From Dryobates pubescens (Eukaryota > Chordata > Aves > Piciformes > Picidae), in contig NC_071642.1 in the NCBI RefSeq assembly GCF_014839835.1, positions 8,616,955 through 8,680,954 on the forward strand: a DNA stretch of 64,000 nucleotides. The letters run 5' to 3'. The notes beneath the pieces are model-generated. The model saw only the letters and a program-made list of their open reading frames with translations, did no database searches and had not been told where the DNA came from. Every line of letters begins with the position of its first letter. Position 1 is the stretch's first letter. Position numbers and translations under genes: made by a program. Shown here piece by piece: positions 11,098 to 22,023 of the stretch.

Positions 11098-11425
11098 CCT
11101 CCAGAATCCTGGCCTGGGTCAGCAATGGTGTGGCCAGCAGGATCAGAGCAGGGATTGTCCCTCTGGGCTGGGCACTAGAGAGACCACAGCTTGAGTGCTG
11201 GGGTCAGGATTGGGCTCCTCACTCCAAGAAGGACATTGAGGGGTTGGAGAAGTTCCAGAGAAGGGCAACAAAGCTGGGGAAGGGTCTGGAGAAGAGGACT
11301 GGGGAGGAGCAGCTGAGGGAGCTGGGGCTGTTTAGCCTGGAGGAAAGGAAGCTGAAAGGAGACCTCATTGCTCTCTGCAGCTCCCTGAAAGGAGGTTGGA
11401 GCCAGGTGGGTTTGGGGTTGGAAAC
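11098..11425 (+). mobile_element. CR1 LINE fragment
   Basis: Sense CR1 ('gtggccagcaggatcagagc' to 'ggagccaggtgggtttgggg') from the C-terminal ORF2 and 3' region. Confidence 0.85.
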
Positions 11426-11545
11426 AGAAACTCCACAACCTCTCTGGGCAGCTTGTTTCAGGGCTCCAGCACCACCACAGCAAAGAACTTCCATATCAGG
11501 GTCAGATAGAACTTCCTGGGCTCCAGTTCATGTCCATTGCCCTAG
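11426..11545 (-). mobile_element. CR1 scrap in inverted junction
   Basis: Directly abuts the preceding sense CR1 but reads antisense ('ctccacaacctctctgggca'). Could be one CR1 inserted in another or a twin-priming-like inversion. Confidence 0.6.
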
Positions 11546-11867
11546 AGCAGGTGGCACAGGAACGTGCTGACATCTCCCACCCGGTCAGTTTGCTTTCCAA
11601 GGGAATGCAAAGCCAGTTCCCATCTCTACACTGGTGTCATTAAGTCATCCAATGTGCTGGGGGTCCTGGACATGGGTGTTCTCACCCCCTTGACTTTGTC
11701 CTTTGCTTTTCCATTAGTGGCAATTCCCCAAACCACCTCCTGAAGCATCCACTCACCTAAACCAAAAATCACCAGTAGCTACCCCCTCCCCCTCCACTTT
11801 CCTTTAGCCCACACAAAGCAGCAAAAGGAGCAGCACACAGATATAAATGACCCCCAAAATGTAATAG
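11546..11867. other. Unassigned intergenic sequence
   Basis: No gene or repeat recognised. Confidence 0.4.
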
Positions 11868-12130
11868 ATTCATAGAATGGTTTGGGTTGGAAAGGACCTT
11901 AAAGACCATCCTGATCCAAACCCCCTGCCATGGGCAGGGACACCTCCCACCAGCCCAGGTTGCTCAAGGTCTCATCCAGCCTCCAGGGAGGGAGCATCCA
12001 CAACCTCCCTGGGCAACCTGTGCCAGTGTCTTCTGACCCTCACTCTCAAGAATTTCCTCCTCCTTTCCAGCCTCCATCTCCCCTCTTCCAGCTCAAAGCC
12101 ATTGTCTCTCATCCTGGCACTGCAAATTTG
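11868..12130 (-). mobile_element. CR1 LINE 3' fragment
   Basis: Antisense CR1 3' end beginning 'gattcatagaatggtttggg'. Confidence 0.85.
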
Positions 12131-12493
12131 GGGCTCAACCAGTGAGCCAAAGGTAGGGAACATTTCTGCCCTTGCAGAAGGAGTGCCTTGGAAACTGCAG
12201 CTGCCACATTTCCAAAGGCTGCTTCCAAAGCTATTTTGTAATTAATAACTACTATAAGATAATTACTGTCAATAGAATGTACTGTTCCCTCTGAAAGCTT
12301 CATAAATCTCAGCCTGGGTGGCTTCCTCCTCAGCAAACCACAGTGCTGAAGGCAAACTGCTCTGGGAGAACTTGAGGACTTTGTTGGTCCCAAAACCCTC
12401 TCACCCCAGAGCACAGAACTGCTTCAAAGTCTGGGCAGTTCTGTGACCACCACAGCACCAAGCCATGAGAATACTGGGGTGGCTTTTTGATCT
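12131..12493. other. Unassigned intergenic sequence
   Basis: No gene or repeat recognised. Confidence 0.4.
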
Positions 12494-12900
12494 GTCCCCT
12501 TAACCCAGAGAATCCCAGCATGGTGGGGGTTAGAAGGGACCTCATCCAGCCCAAGCCCCCTGCTCCAGCAGGGCACCCACAGCAGCTTGTACAATGGCCA
12601 AGGGGGATTGGAAGCTCTCCAGAGGAGGCTCCACAACCTCTCTGTCTCCAACACCCTCACATCAAACTACTTTCTCCTCCTCTTCAGGTGGAACCTCCTG
12701 GGTGCCACTTTGTGCCCACTGCCCCTTGGCCTGTCCCTGGGCACCACTCAGCAGAGTCTGGCCCCAGCCTCTTGCTCCCCACAGCTCCTTTAGCTCTTGC
12801 TGAGCATTGCCCTCTGGAGCTGCTCTTCAGCCCCAGGGCTCTCAGCCTTTGCTCCTCACAGAGCTGCTCCAGGCCCCTCAGCATCTGCTGGATGATTCCT
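12494..12900 (-). mobile_element. CR1 LINE 3' fragment
   Basis: Antisense CR1 of the same subfamily as 7815-8300 ('gagaatcccagcatggtggg'). Confidence 0.85.
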
Positions 12901-13513
12901 GTGGTGGAAGCAGGACACAGAAATATTGTACAACAATATTCTGAAGAGCCACAACTCAAGAGTTACAACACCAGAGGCATGCTTAGACCAGTGCCAATAA
13001 CTGAAGTTTGGATGCCAACAAGACAGCAGCAGGAGAGGGCTGAGCAAAAACCTACCAGGTGAAAAGACCATGCAGAAAACTCTCCCAGCTGATGCAAGCT
13101 CAGCTCCTTGAGGATGAAGAGCTGAACATGCACTGAACACCTGCTTATCATCTTCACAATGGAAGAAACAGACCAGGACTTCATTCCATTTGGCCAAGGC
13201 ACAAAGGGAAGATGATTGACTGAGGTCCTTCCCTTGTCCTTATTTTTTTGTTTGTTTCATTACAAAACAAGGGGGAACAAAATCATTTCAGATTTTCCTG
13301 GCCCTCATCCTTCCTGCTTCTGAGCAAGGGGAGAGAGACAGGGAGAAAGAGGGAGAGCAGGAGAGGAACACTGTGAGCCTTGGAACTTTAAATGATGCTG
13401 AACAGAGACCTGGGACTCCAACTTGGGGACAGGCTTCAATTACTGCCTCCTATCAGTGGAGAGATATAGAAAAACAGGGAATAAAACCCTTTTAACAATA
13501 TGCAAAAGGACAT
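12901..13513. other. Unassigned intergenic sequence
   Basis: No gene recognised. A purine-rich GA tract lies at 13325-13370. Confidence 0.4.
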
Positions 13514-16050
13514 TGGACAGAGCCTGATGCTTCAACAGAAACTTCAAGGGGAGCTGCTCCATGTCTTGTGACTCCAGCCCCATGTCTCTGCCTGCCTGCA
13601 CACCCCCAAGGCACATCTGCACATTGCCTTCATGCTGCTGGGATATGAGCTCTGGAGAGCTGATACTGCAAAAGCAGCACCACTGCAAATCTGTCAGCCC
13701 ACACCACCCTCAGGCACTGCAGGAGGCTGCTGCAATCCAGCAGGTGACAAGTAACAGCTGACAGCAGGTCACATCACATGTCCACAAACCCATCTCCCAC
13801 CTCTCAGATGCAAGGATTTGGGATTTGATAAAGCCACTGTGGCCCCTGAGCCATGCTGAAGGCAGCAGACAATACTCAGGGCCAGGAGAGCTCTGAGCAT
13901 GGCCAGGAGAAGGATACTCTGACAACACTACACAGGCTGAAGAGGCACAACTTCTCCATTTATCACTCCCATCCAAACTCCAGTGAGGAACACAGGCAGA
14001 ATGAATCTCTTCCAAAGAAAGGCTTCAAGGAGGAACAGGATCAGGAGAGACAAAGAACCCTCTCCTCAGGAAATGGTCACATTCTCCCTCTTCACAGCCC
14101 CTTGAACAGGGTGAGGCAGGCACTGCAAATCCAGCACTCTGGTTTGATTTGTTTCCAGATGTCCTAGACTATGAAAAGTGCACTCAGTAGATCTGAATCC
14201 TTCATTCCATGCAGCTCTGCTCCCTCCTGCTGGGCATTTGTGCTCATGCTTCTGCCTCACATCTGCTGCAAACCAAACTGCAGAGGATCCTAATGTTCCC
14301 TGTAACAAGCTGTGCTTCACCCCTGCTGTTTCCGTGACCCCTGCTCCAAGTGACTTGTGTTTCTAGATGATTGTGGTTAGCTTCTACTGAGAGGTTTCAG
14401 GACTTGCCCCTTCCTGTCTCCAAGGCCTTAACAAGTGCTGTCTGAAGAGCTGATCACACTGCACAGACTCCCAAGGGGAAGACAGGGTTTGCATTCTGGT
14501 CAGTCCCAGGGCTCTCAGAGTGGGGACACCCATGCCTTGCTCATTAGAATCAGAGAATTACAGCATGCACTGAGTTGGAAGGGACCCTTGAAGGTCATTG
14601 TTTATTCCAGCCCCCATGCAGTGAGCAGGGACAGAATCACAGAATCACCAAGGTTGGAAGAGACCTCAAAGATCATCAAGTGAACCTGTCACCACAGACC
14701 TCATGACCAAACCATGGCACCAAGTGCCACATCCAATCCCCTCTGGAACACATCCAGGGATGGGGACTCCACCACCTCCCTGGGCAGCACATTCCAATGG
14801 CCAACAACTCTCTCAGTGAAGAACTTTCTCCTCACCTTGAGCCTAAACTTCTCCTGGTGCAGCTTGAGACTGTGTCCTCTTGTTCTGGTGCTGGGTGCCT
14901 GGGAGAAGAGACCAACCCCCACCTGGCTACAACCTCCCTTCAGGTAGTTGTAGAGGGCAATGAGGTCACCCCTGAGTCTCCTCCTCTCCAGGCTAAGCAA
15001 CCCCAGCTCCCTCAGCCTCTCCTCACAGGGCTGTGCTCAAGGCCTCTCCCCAGACTTGTTGCTCTTCTCTGGACACCTTCAAGTCTCTCAATGTCCTTCT
15101 TGAACTGAGGGGCCCAGAACTGGACACAGGACTCAAGGTGTGGCCTAACCAATGCAGAGTCCAGGGGCACAATGACTTCCCTGCTCCTGCTGGCCACACT
15201 ATTCCTGATGCATGCCAGGATGCCATTGGCCTTCTAGGCCACCTGGGCACACTGCTGGCTCATGTTCAGGCAGCTGTCAATCAGCACCCCCAGGTCCCTT
15301 TCTGTTTGGCAGCTCTCAGCCACTCTGACCCCAGCCTGTAGCTCTGCATGGGGTTGTTGCGGCCAAAGTGCAGCACCTGGCACTTGGACTTGTTGAATGC
15401 CATGCCATCTGTCCAGTCAGTTGAGGTCCCTCTGCAGAGCCCTTCTGCCCTCTAACAGATCAACTCCTGCTCCCAACTTGGTGGCATCTGCAAATTTGCT
15501 GATGACTGACTCAATGCCCTCATCCAGATCATCAGTGAAGATGTTAAAGAGGATGGGGCCCAGCACTGATCCCTGGGGCACACCACTGGTGCCTGGCTGC
15601 CAGCTGGCTGTGGCACCATTCACCACCACTCTCTGGGCTCAGCCTCCAGCCAGTTCCTAACCCAGCTCAGAGTGCTGCTGGCCAAGCCATGAGCAGACAG
15701 CTTGGCCAGGAGTTTGTTATGGGGGATGGTGTCAAAGGCCTTGCTGAAGTCCAGGTAGACTACATCCACAGCTTGCCCCACATCCACCAACTACAGCAAG
15801 TTGCTCAGGCACCATCAAGTTTGCACCTGAATATCTCTAGGGATGAGGCCTCAACCACCTCTCTGGGCAACCTGTTCCATTCACCTCCTTGTCAAGAACT
15901 CCCTTCTGATGTCCAAGCTAAATCTCCTCTGCTCCAGTTTCAAGGCCTTGCCCCTCGTCCTATCCCCACAGGCCTGATGTGGTTTATGATCAAATTTATG
16001 AGCTGGAGCTATGATAAAATATGGATATAATTTATTAGATATCAAAAATG
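13514..16050 (+). repeat. R1: R module of the gastrokine duplicon, + copy (interrupted by a CR1)
   Basis: Repeated block also present as R2 (17334-18738, inverted), R3 (41469-42310, +) and R4 (60692-61460, -). It contains marker stretches such as 'ctggtttgatttgtttccag' and an older CR1-like 3' end. No coding potential recognised. R copies lie downstream of genes A, C and F in matching orientation, so R looks like part of the gastrokine duplication unit, not an independent transposon. R1 is interrupted by a CR1 at 14634-15791 that is absent from R2 and R3. Confidence 0.8.
14634..15791 (-). mobile_element. CR1 LINE, 5'-truncated, inside R1
   Basis: Antisense CR1 with the 3' end at 14634 ('cagaatcaccaaggttggaa') and RT-coding sequence at its 5' end. 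R2 and R3 run through the equivalent point without it, so it inserted after the R modules were copied. Confidence 0.9.
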
Positions 16051-17333
16051 ATATTTTCTGAGCTAATTTGGTCCAGGTTCATTTGCCAGGTCGATGAGAG
16101 GTTGATTCCACATGATGGGAGGCTAATAAGCAGTGGAATAACAGTCTAGGAAAATCAGAAACTTGGCATACAGAGGAACTAACTGGAAGCTCTTATCAGT
16201 GTGCTGAGCCGAGTCACGAGAGGGACCCCCCGGCTTCACAACGCAGTGAGCAACAGCTAAACAGGTACTTTGCCTTCCCATATTGAGGGCCCCATAGCTG
16301 GAGACCAGGGAGAGGTCTCACCAGAGCAGAGCAGAGGGGCAGAGTCACCTCTGTCCATCCCCAGCTGTGGGAAGGCTGTTGAGAAGGCACAGCCAACAAC
16401 CCTATTTTCTACTTCACTAACACCTCCTGCTCCCAGACTGCTCTGGGCATCCATTAGAAGCAAGGCTTGGGAGCCAGCTGCACAGCCTCTTAGATGCAGC
16501 ACAGCCATTCCCTAAGCCATGTTTTCTCCCTTGTGATTTAATAAGGCAAGCAGTATCTGTTCATCTCCATGCTTGGCCTGATGCTCTTCATCAGCAAGAG
16601 GTTACCCACATACACAGAGGGAATGGCCCTGGTTTGAAGAGCTGATGGGACAGACCCAAATGGCCAGAAGAAGAAGGCAAAACAGGCTGAGGTGTAGCAG
16701 CAGAGACAAAGAACTTTAGAGCAGGGCAAAGTTACACAAAAGCAAGGGACAAGGGAGTTCCTGAGCCCTTGGACATGCAGAGGAATCCAGGGAAGGGAAA
16801 ATGCCTTCTTGGCCACTGGGTGTCAGCCCAGAATTACAGGCTGTTCAGCTGAGCACAGCTGGTTACTTCATTCTCCATGCAGAGTGCTCTAAGTGCCTAA
16901 AGTGCCATGAAAACAGGAGACCATCTGTGGTAGTTTTAGACTCAGCCCATGAGTGCAGCTGTACCGGGCATGAGGAACTCCAGTCTGAGCTGGAATCCAA
17001 GGAGGCCAACAGGTTATGCTGCCATAGACATTGCTAATGCTTTTTGTCTCTATTCCCACAGCAGAGGAATGCAGACCTCAGTTTGCCTTTACCTGGAGAG
17101 GGATACAGTACACAGTCAATCGTTTGCCCCAGGGGTGGATTGACAGTTCAAGCATCTGTCATGTGGAGAAAGGTGGTGCTCCAGAACACCTCCAGTTCAT
17201 TGATAACATCATCATCTGGGGTAAAACTGCTGAGGAAGTCTTCAAGCAAGGTAACAAGATCATTGACACTCTCTAGAAAGCTGGTTTCACCATTAAGAGA
17301 GACAAGGTGAAATGACCTGCCAGAGAAATCTAA
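16051..17333. repeat. Spacer S between R1 and R2 (second copy at 42311-43320)
   Basis: Non-coding spacer whose marker stretches ('aagcagtatctgttcatctc', 'gcatgaggaactccagtctg') recur at 42.5-43.3 kb. This copy has an extra segment at about 16219-16530 that is missing from the second copy. It contains a retroviral pol scrap, listed separately. Confidence 0.75.
16930..17310 (+). mobile_element. ERV pol fragment (ERVL-like), fossil
   Basis: About 380 bp resembling the reverse-transcriptase region of the element at 54.4-59.9 kb (compare 56.94-57.32 kb). Broken, with no LTR attached. A sister copy lies at 42900-43285 within the same spacer, so it travelled by segmental duplication. Confidence 0.8.
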
Positions 17334-18738
17334 TTGGTATCTAATAAATCATATCCATATTTTATCATAGTTCCAGCTAATCAATTTGATCATAAACCAC
17401 ATCAGGCCTGTGGGGATAGGACAAGGGGCAAGGCCTTTAAACTGGAGCAGGGGAGATTTAGCCTGGACATCAGAAGGGAGTTCTTTACATGGAAGTTAAT
17501 GGAACAGGTTGCCCAGAGAGGTGGTTGAGGCCTCATCCCTGGAGTTATTCAGGTGCAAACTTGATGGTGCCCTGAGCGACCTGCTGTAGTTGGGGATGTC
17601 CCTGCTCACTGCATGGGGGCTGGAATAAACAATGGCCTTCAAGGGTCCCTCCCAACTCAGTGCATTCTGTAATTCTCTGATTCTAATGAGCAAGGCATGG
17701 GTGTCCCCACTCTGAGAGCCCTGGGACTGACCAGAATGCAAACCCTGTCTTCCCCTTGGGAGTCTGTGCAGTGTGATCAGCTCTTCAGACAGCACTTGTT
17801 CAGGCCTTGGAGACAGGAAGGGGCAAGTCCTGAAACCTCTGGGTCGAAGCTAACCACAGTCATCTAGAAACACAAGTCACTTGGAGCAGGGGAACATGGA
17901 AACAGCAGGGGTGAAGCACAGCTTGTTACAGGGAACATTAGGATCCTCTGCAGTTTGGTCTGCAGCAGATGTGAGGCAGAAGCATGAGCACAAATGCCCA
18001 GCAGGAGGGAGCAGAGCTGCATGGAATGAAGGATTCAGATCTACTGAGTGCACTTTTCATAGTCGTAGGGCATCTGGAAACAAATCAAACCAGAGTGCTG
18101 GATTTGCAGTGCCTGCCTCACCCTGTTCAAGGGGCTGTGAAGAGGAAGAATGTGACCATTTCCTGAGGAGAGGGTTCTTTGTCTCTCCTGATCCTGTTCC
18201 TCCTTGAAGGCTTTCTTTGGAAGAGATTCATTCTGCCTGTGTTCCTCACTAGAGTTTGGATGGGAGTGATAAATGGAGAAGTTGTGCCTCTTCAGCCTGT
18301 GTAGTGTTGTCAGAGTATCCTTCTCCTGGCCATGCTCAGAGGTCTCCTGGCCCTGAGTATTGTCTGCTGCCTTCAGCATGGCTCAGGGGCCACAGTGGCT
18401 TTATCAAATCCCAGATCATTTTAAATCCCAAATCCTTGCATCTGAGAGGTGGGAGATGGGTTTGTGGACATGTGATGTGACCTGCTGTCAGCTGTTACTT
18501 GTCACCTGCTGTACTGCAGCAGCCTCCTGCAGTGCCTGAGGGTGGTGTGGGCTGACAGATTTGCAGTGGTGCTGCTTTTGCAGTATCAGTTCTCCAGAGC
18601 TCATATCCCAGCAGCATGAAGGCAATGTGCAGATGTGCCTTGGGGGTGTGCAGGCAGGCAGAGACATGGGGCTGGAGTCACGAGACATGGAGCAGCTCCC
18701 CTTGAAGTTTCTGTTGAAGCATCAGGCCCTGTCTGAAC
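17334..18738 (-). repeat. R2: R module, inverted copy
   Basis: Reverse-complement match to R1 from 'atctaataaatcatatccat' to about 18738. With R1 it forms inverted arms of about 1.4 kb around spacer S. It lacks the CR1 that interrupts R1. Confidence 0.85.
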
Positions 18739-19261
18739 TCTGTTTCTTCAGATCATTTGTACTCCAGGTCTGCAGCAAGTGTCACAGCTGTGCTTCTGCT
18801 ACTGCTGAGAAATTTCTTTGGTTTGTGGGGTGGCTGAAGGTTCCTTTTCTTTCACTCATGTATGGCATGAAAATGCACTTACTACTACTACAGGGCTTCT
18901 TTCCCATCTCTGGTGGAACGGGAGTTAACTTGAGAAATGCTGGTTAAGAAGGCAAAACTTTAGAGTCCTGGCATCATGTCAATGCAAAAGACCTTTAAGA
19001 TCACCACATCCAATCCTTATCTAACTGCACCAGTTCTGATGCTAGGTTATGTCCCTCAGCACCACATCAATATTGAAGCAATTGGCAGATCCACCAAGTA
19101 AAGCACTTTCCCTGCAGAAATACAGACCTCCTAGGGGGCTTCTACAAAGATGTTTTATATTTCTGTTCCTATTGTCAGCATGCAAAGAGTAGTACAGGCA
19201 GGAGGAGTGTGTTGCTAAGAGGCTTGTGCTGACTACAGCAAAGAAAATGCTGACTGTAAAG
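18739..19261. other. Unassigned intergenic sequence
   Basis: No gene or repeat recognised. Confidence 0.4.
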
Positions 19262-19432
19262 AGTCCAGAGATGTTTTGGAAGCTCCAAGCCTGGAGGTGT
19301 TCAAGGCCAGGCTGTCTGGGGCATTGACCATCCTGGTCTGGTGGTAGGTGTGCTGGCAGGGGGGTGGAGATGGATGATCTTTGAGGTCCTTCCAACCCAA
19401 ACCATTCTATGTATCTATGTATTCTATGATCA
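19262..19432 (+). mobile_element. CR1 3'-end fragment
   Basis: Sense CR1 terminal part ending 'ttctatgatc'. Confidence 0.75.
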
Positions 19433-19437
19433 CGAGG

Positions 19438-20605
19438 GGTGGGGATACAATGACCTTCCTGGGAAGCCTGTTCCAGTGTTTGAGAACTCTTTCAGTGAAG
19501 AAGTTTCTTTGAACATCCAATCTAAACCTCCCCTGGTTCTTCCTGTTGTGCTGTCACTTGTTCCTTGAGAGAAGAGAGCAACTCCTAATTGTCTCCAACC
19601 TCCTTTCAGGGAGTTCTAGAGAGCCAGAAGGTCTCCCCTCAGCCTCATTTTCTCCAGGGAAAACCATCCCAGGTGCCTCAGCCACTTCACACAAGACCAG
19701 TTCTCTAGACCTTTAACAGCTTCAGTCTTCTTCCCTGGACCTGCTCCACCACCTCTGTGTCCCAAAACTGAAGCCCTCAGGTGTGACCTCATCAGTGCCC
19801 AGTCCAGGGGGACAATCCCTTCCCTGGTCCTGCTAGCCACCCTGTTGCTGATCCAAGCCAGGATGCTGGTGGCCTGCTGGTCCACCTGGCCACACACTGG
19901 CTCATCTTCAGCTGGCTGTTCATAAACACTCCTGTATCTTTCAGTACTAGGCATCTTTCCAGCCACTCTGCCCCAGCCTGGAGCGTTTATGGGGTGGTTG
20001 TAATTCCAGTGCAGGAGCACCTGGCTTTGTTGGGCCATTGACATTGGCCCATCAATCCAGCCTGACCAGGCCCCTTGGTAGAGTCTTCTGACCATGCAGC
20101 AGATCAGCACTCCTTTCCCAGCAAAGTGTCATCTGCAAACTGACTGGGGGTGCACTCAATCTTGTTGTCCAGGTAATTGATAAGTAAGAAGATATAAAAT
20201 CTATAAATGTATATATATTAAAAATATAAGATATTAAAGAGAACTGGCCCTCATCTGAGCCCTGGGGAACACCACTCTCAAGTGGAGTTACCTCCACTCC
20301 CCACCATTCTTTGGGCCTTAACATCCAAACAGTTTTTGAGCAACCATAGCCTCCATGCATCCAGGCCATGAGCAGCCAGGACAAGCACAGACAACCAACA
20401 TTCACAGCCTTGCCTTCATCCACACAGGGTTCACCTTGTTGTACAAGGAGATCAGGTACATGAAGCAGGACCTACCCTTCACAAACCCATGCAGACTGGG
20501 CATGATCACCTGGTTGCCCTGCACATGCTGCATAATGGACCTCAAAGTGATCTGTTCCATAACCTCCCCTGGCACTGCAGTCAGACTGTAAGGTCTGCCA
20601 TTCCA
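19438..20605 (-). mobile_element. CR1 LINE, older copy, ORF2 C-terminal part
   Basis: Antisense CR1 of about 1.2 kb, more diverged than the copies at 14.6, 25.6 and 45.2 kb. It includes the region equivalent to 'aacaccactctcaagtggag'. An A/T-rich stretch near 20185-20240 interrupts it. Confidence 0.85.
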
Positions 20606-20944
20606 CAGGTCCTCCTCTCAGCTCTCAGCCACAGTAGGAGCAAAATGAGAACCTGTGGTGTGCAAAGGAAGGAAAAGAAGGTCTGTCACAGCAAAAAGGA
20701 AGGTTAGAAATCAGCAGCAACAAAGTAGTGTCTGTGTCTCCTCTGCAATGCCTGAGGTGTGCTCATGCTGACCATTCAGGTGCCTGGGCCTGAGGGCTGC
20801 CTCCGTGAACCCTGCATCCTTTCAGAGTGCCACAGAGTGAAGCCTCTGGGGACCACTGGGAGGTGACAGAAGCTGAAAGTTGTTGCCTGGCTACTTTTCT
20901 GGTGTTCAATGTGATGTCTCTGGCCACTCCTCACCATGCTCTGG
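20606..20944. other. Gene A downstream flank (left arm of palindrome)
   Basis: Reverse-complement match to 30590-30900 downstream of gene B. Non-coding. Confidence 0.7.
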
Positions 20945-21471
20945 TGCGACCGTTTGACGCTGTGCCTTTAAGGAAGGGGCACACTGGCTAAGTGTTTATA
21001 AAATATTTTGGTATTCTAAACGAATTTCATTGGTAGGATTGTGGGAGGTGAGGTTGGGCCCAGCGCAGCTGGGAACTTTCTCTCAGTCTTCCTTCCTTCA
21101 CTGTAACTTTTGGCTGGATTCTGCTTCTGGGATTCTGGCCAACTAAGATAAGATACTAACTCCTGTGCCAGGCCTTTCTTCCTTTCCTGCCCTGTTAACC
21201 GTCCACATCTCTTTTCTACCTCTTTTCGGGGGAGAAGGGAGGTAGGGGGGTGAAGGGGGCACAGGGGGAAGCCCCCTCTGTGGGGGGTCTGGTTTCTGGT
21301 TGAGTTCATTTGCTGTATACTCCTGTATATATTGTAAAATCCCTGTATTTGTTGTGTTACATAGAATCTGTTTCCTTGTAAAATATAATCTCATTTCTCC
21401 GACTGGGTTTAGCCGTGGTCTCTTTCTCAGTGGGGGAGGGAAAGCAGAGCCTTTCCTTTCAAACCCCCACA
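20945..21471. mobile_element. Solo LTR with 5 bp target duplication, fossil
   Basis: Starts TG and ends CA, 527 bp, flanked by the 5 bp direct repeat TCTGG (20940-20944 and 21472-21476). The empty site is visible in the B flank near 30580, so it landed after A and B were copied. A 5 bp duplication fits an ERVL-like or other class III-type element. No internal region remains. Confidence 0.85.
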
Positions 21472-21871
21472 TCTGGCTAAAATGGAGGCCTCTAGTTTAG
21501 GAACAGAACAACTCTGTAAATCTTACAAACTAGCCTCCCCCTGCAATACGGAAGGCCAGCTCCTTGCATCCGCTCCGTTTCTTTCTCCTTTCCATGCCAC
21601 ATGAGTCAAGATTTGAGCCATGAGGTCTCCTTTCCCTGGAAAAGGGAAGGGAAGTCTCAGCTCCCTGTGCCATCTTAGTCAGCTGCACACTGTGATGCTT
21701 GCCCTGCTCCCTGCAGCTGCGGCCTGATTCCAGAGCAGGCCTTGAAATGCACATGTGGAGGGCTGCAAAGGGGTACAGCAGATACACTCCAGATGCATTT
21801 CTGAATGTGTGCCTAGATGATGAAGGATGCATCAATGAGAGAGAAGCCAGAGTTAATGCATGCTAGAGGAC

Positions 21872-21877
21872 TTTATT
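21872..21877 (-). terminator. Gene A poly(A) signal
   Basis: AATAAA on the minus strand, about 150 bp beyond the stop, conserved in B, C, E and F. Confidence 0.9.
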
Positions 21878-22023
21878 GGAAAGGTATGGTCACAACTGAG
21901 CATCTGAATGGTGGAGAAGGAAACTCCCAAAGGAGGAGATGCCAGGGAGCAGGAACAGCACTGGGGCTGGCCTGGTGCAGCAGCAAGGGAGCAGCTGCAC
22001 TTGGTTGAGGCAAGGTCAGGTGT

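Noticed and set aside
12487-13062. 191-codon frame
   Set aside because: Mostly antisense CR1 read-through.
13853-14167. 104-codon frame recurring in R modules (also on - at 18041-18379 and 60870-61208)
   Set aside because: Recurs because R is duplicated; ends differ between copies, R3 keeps only part, no known domain.
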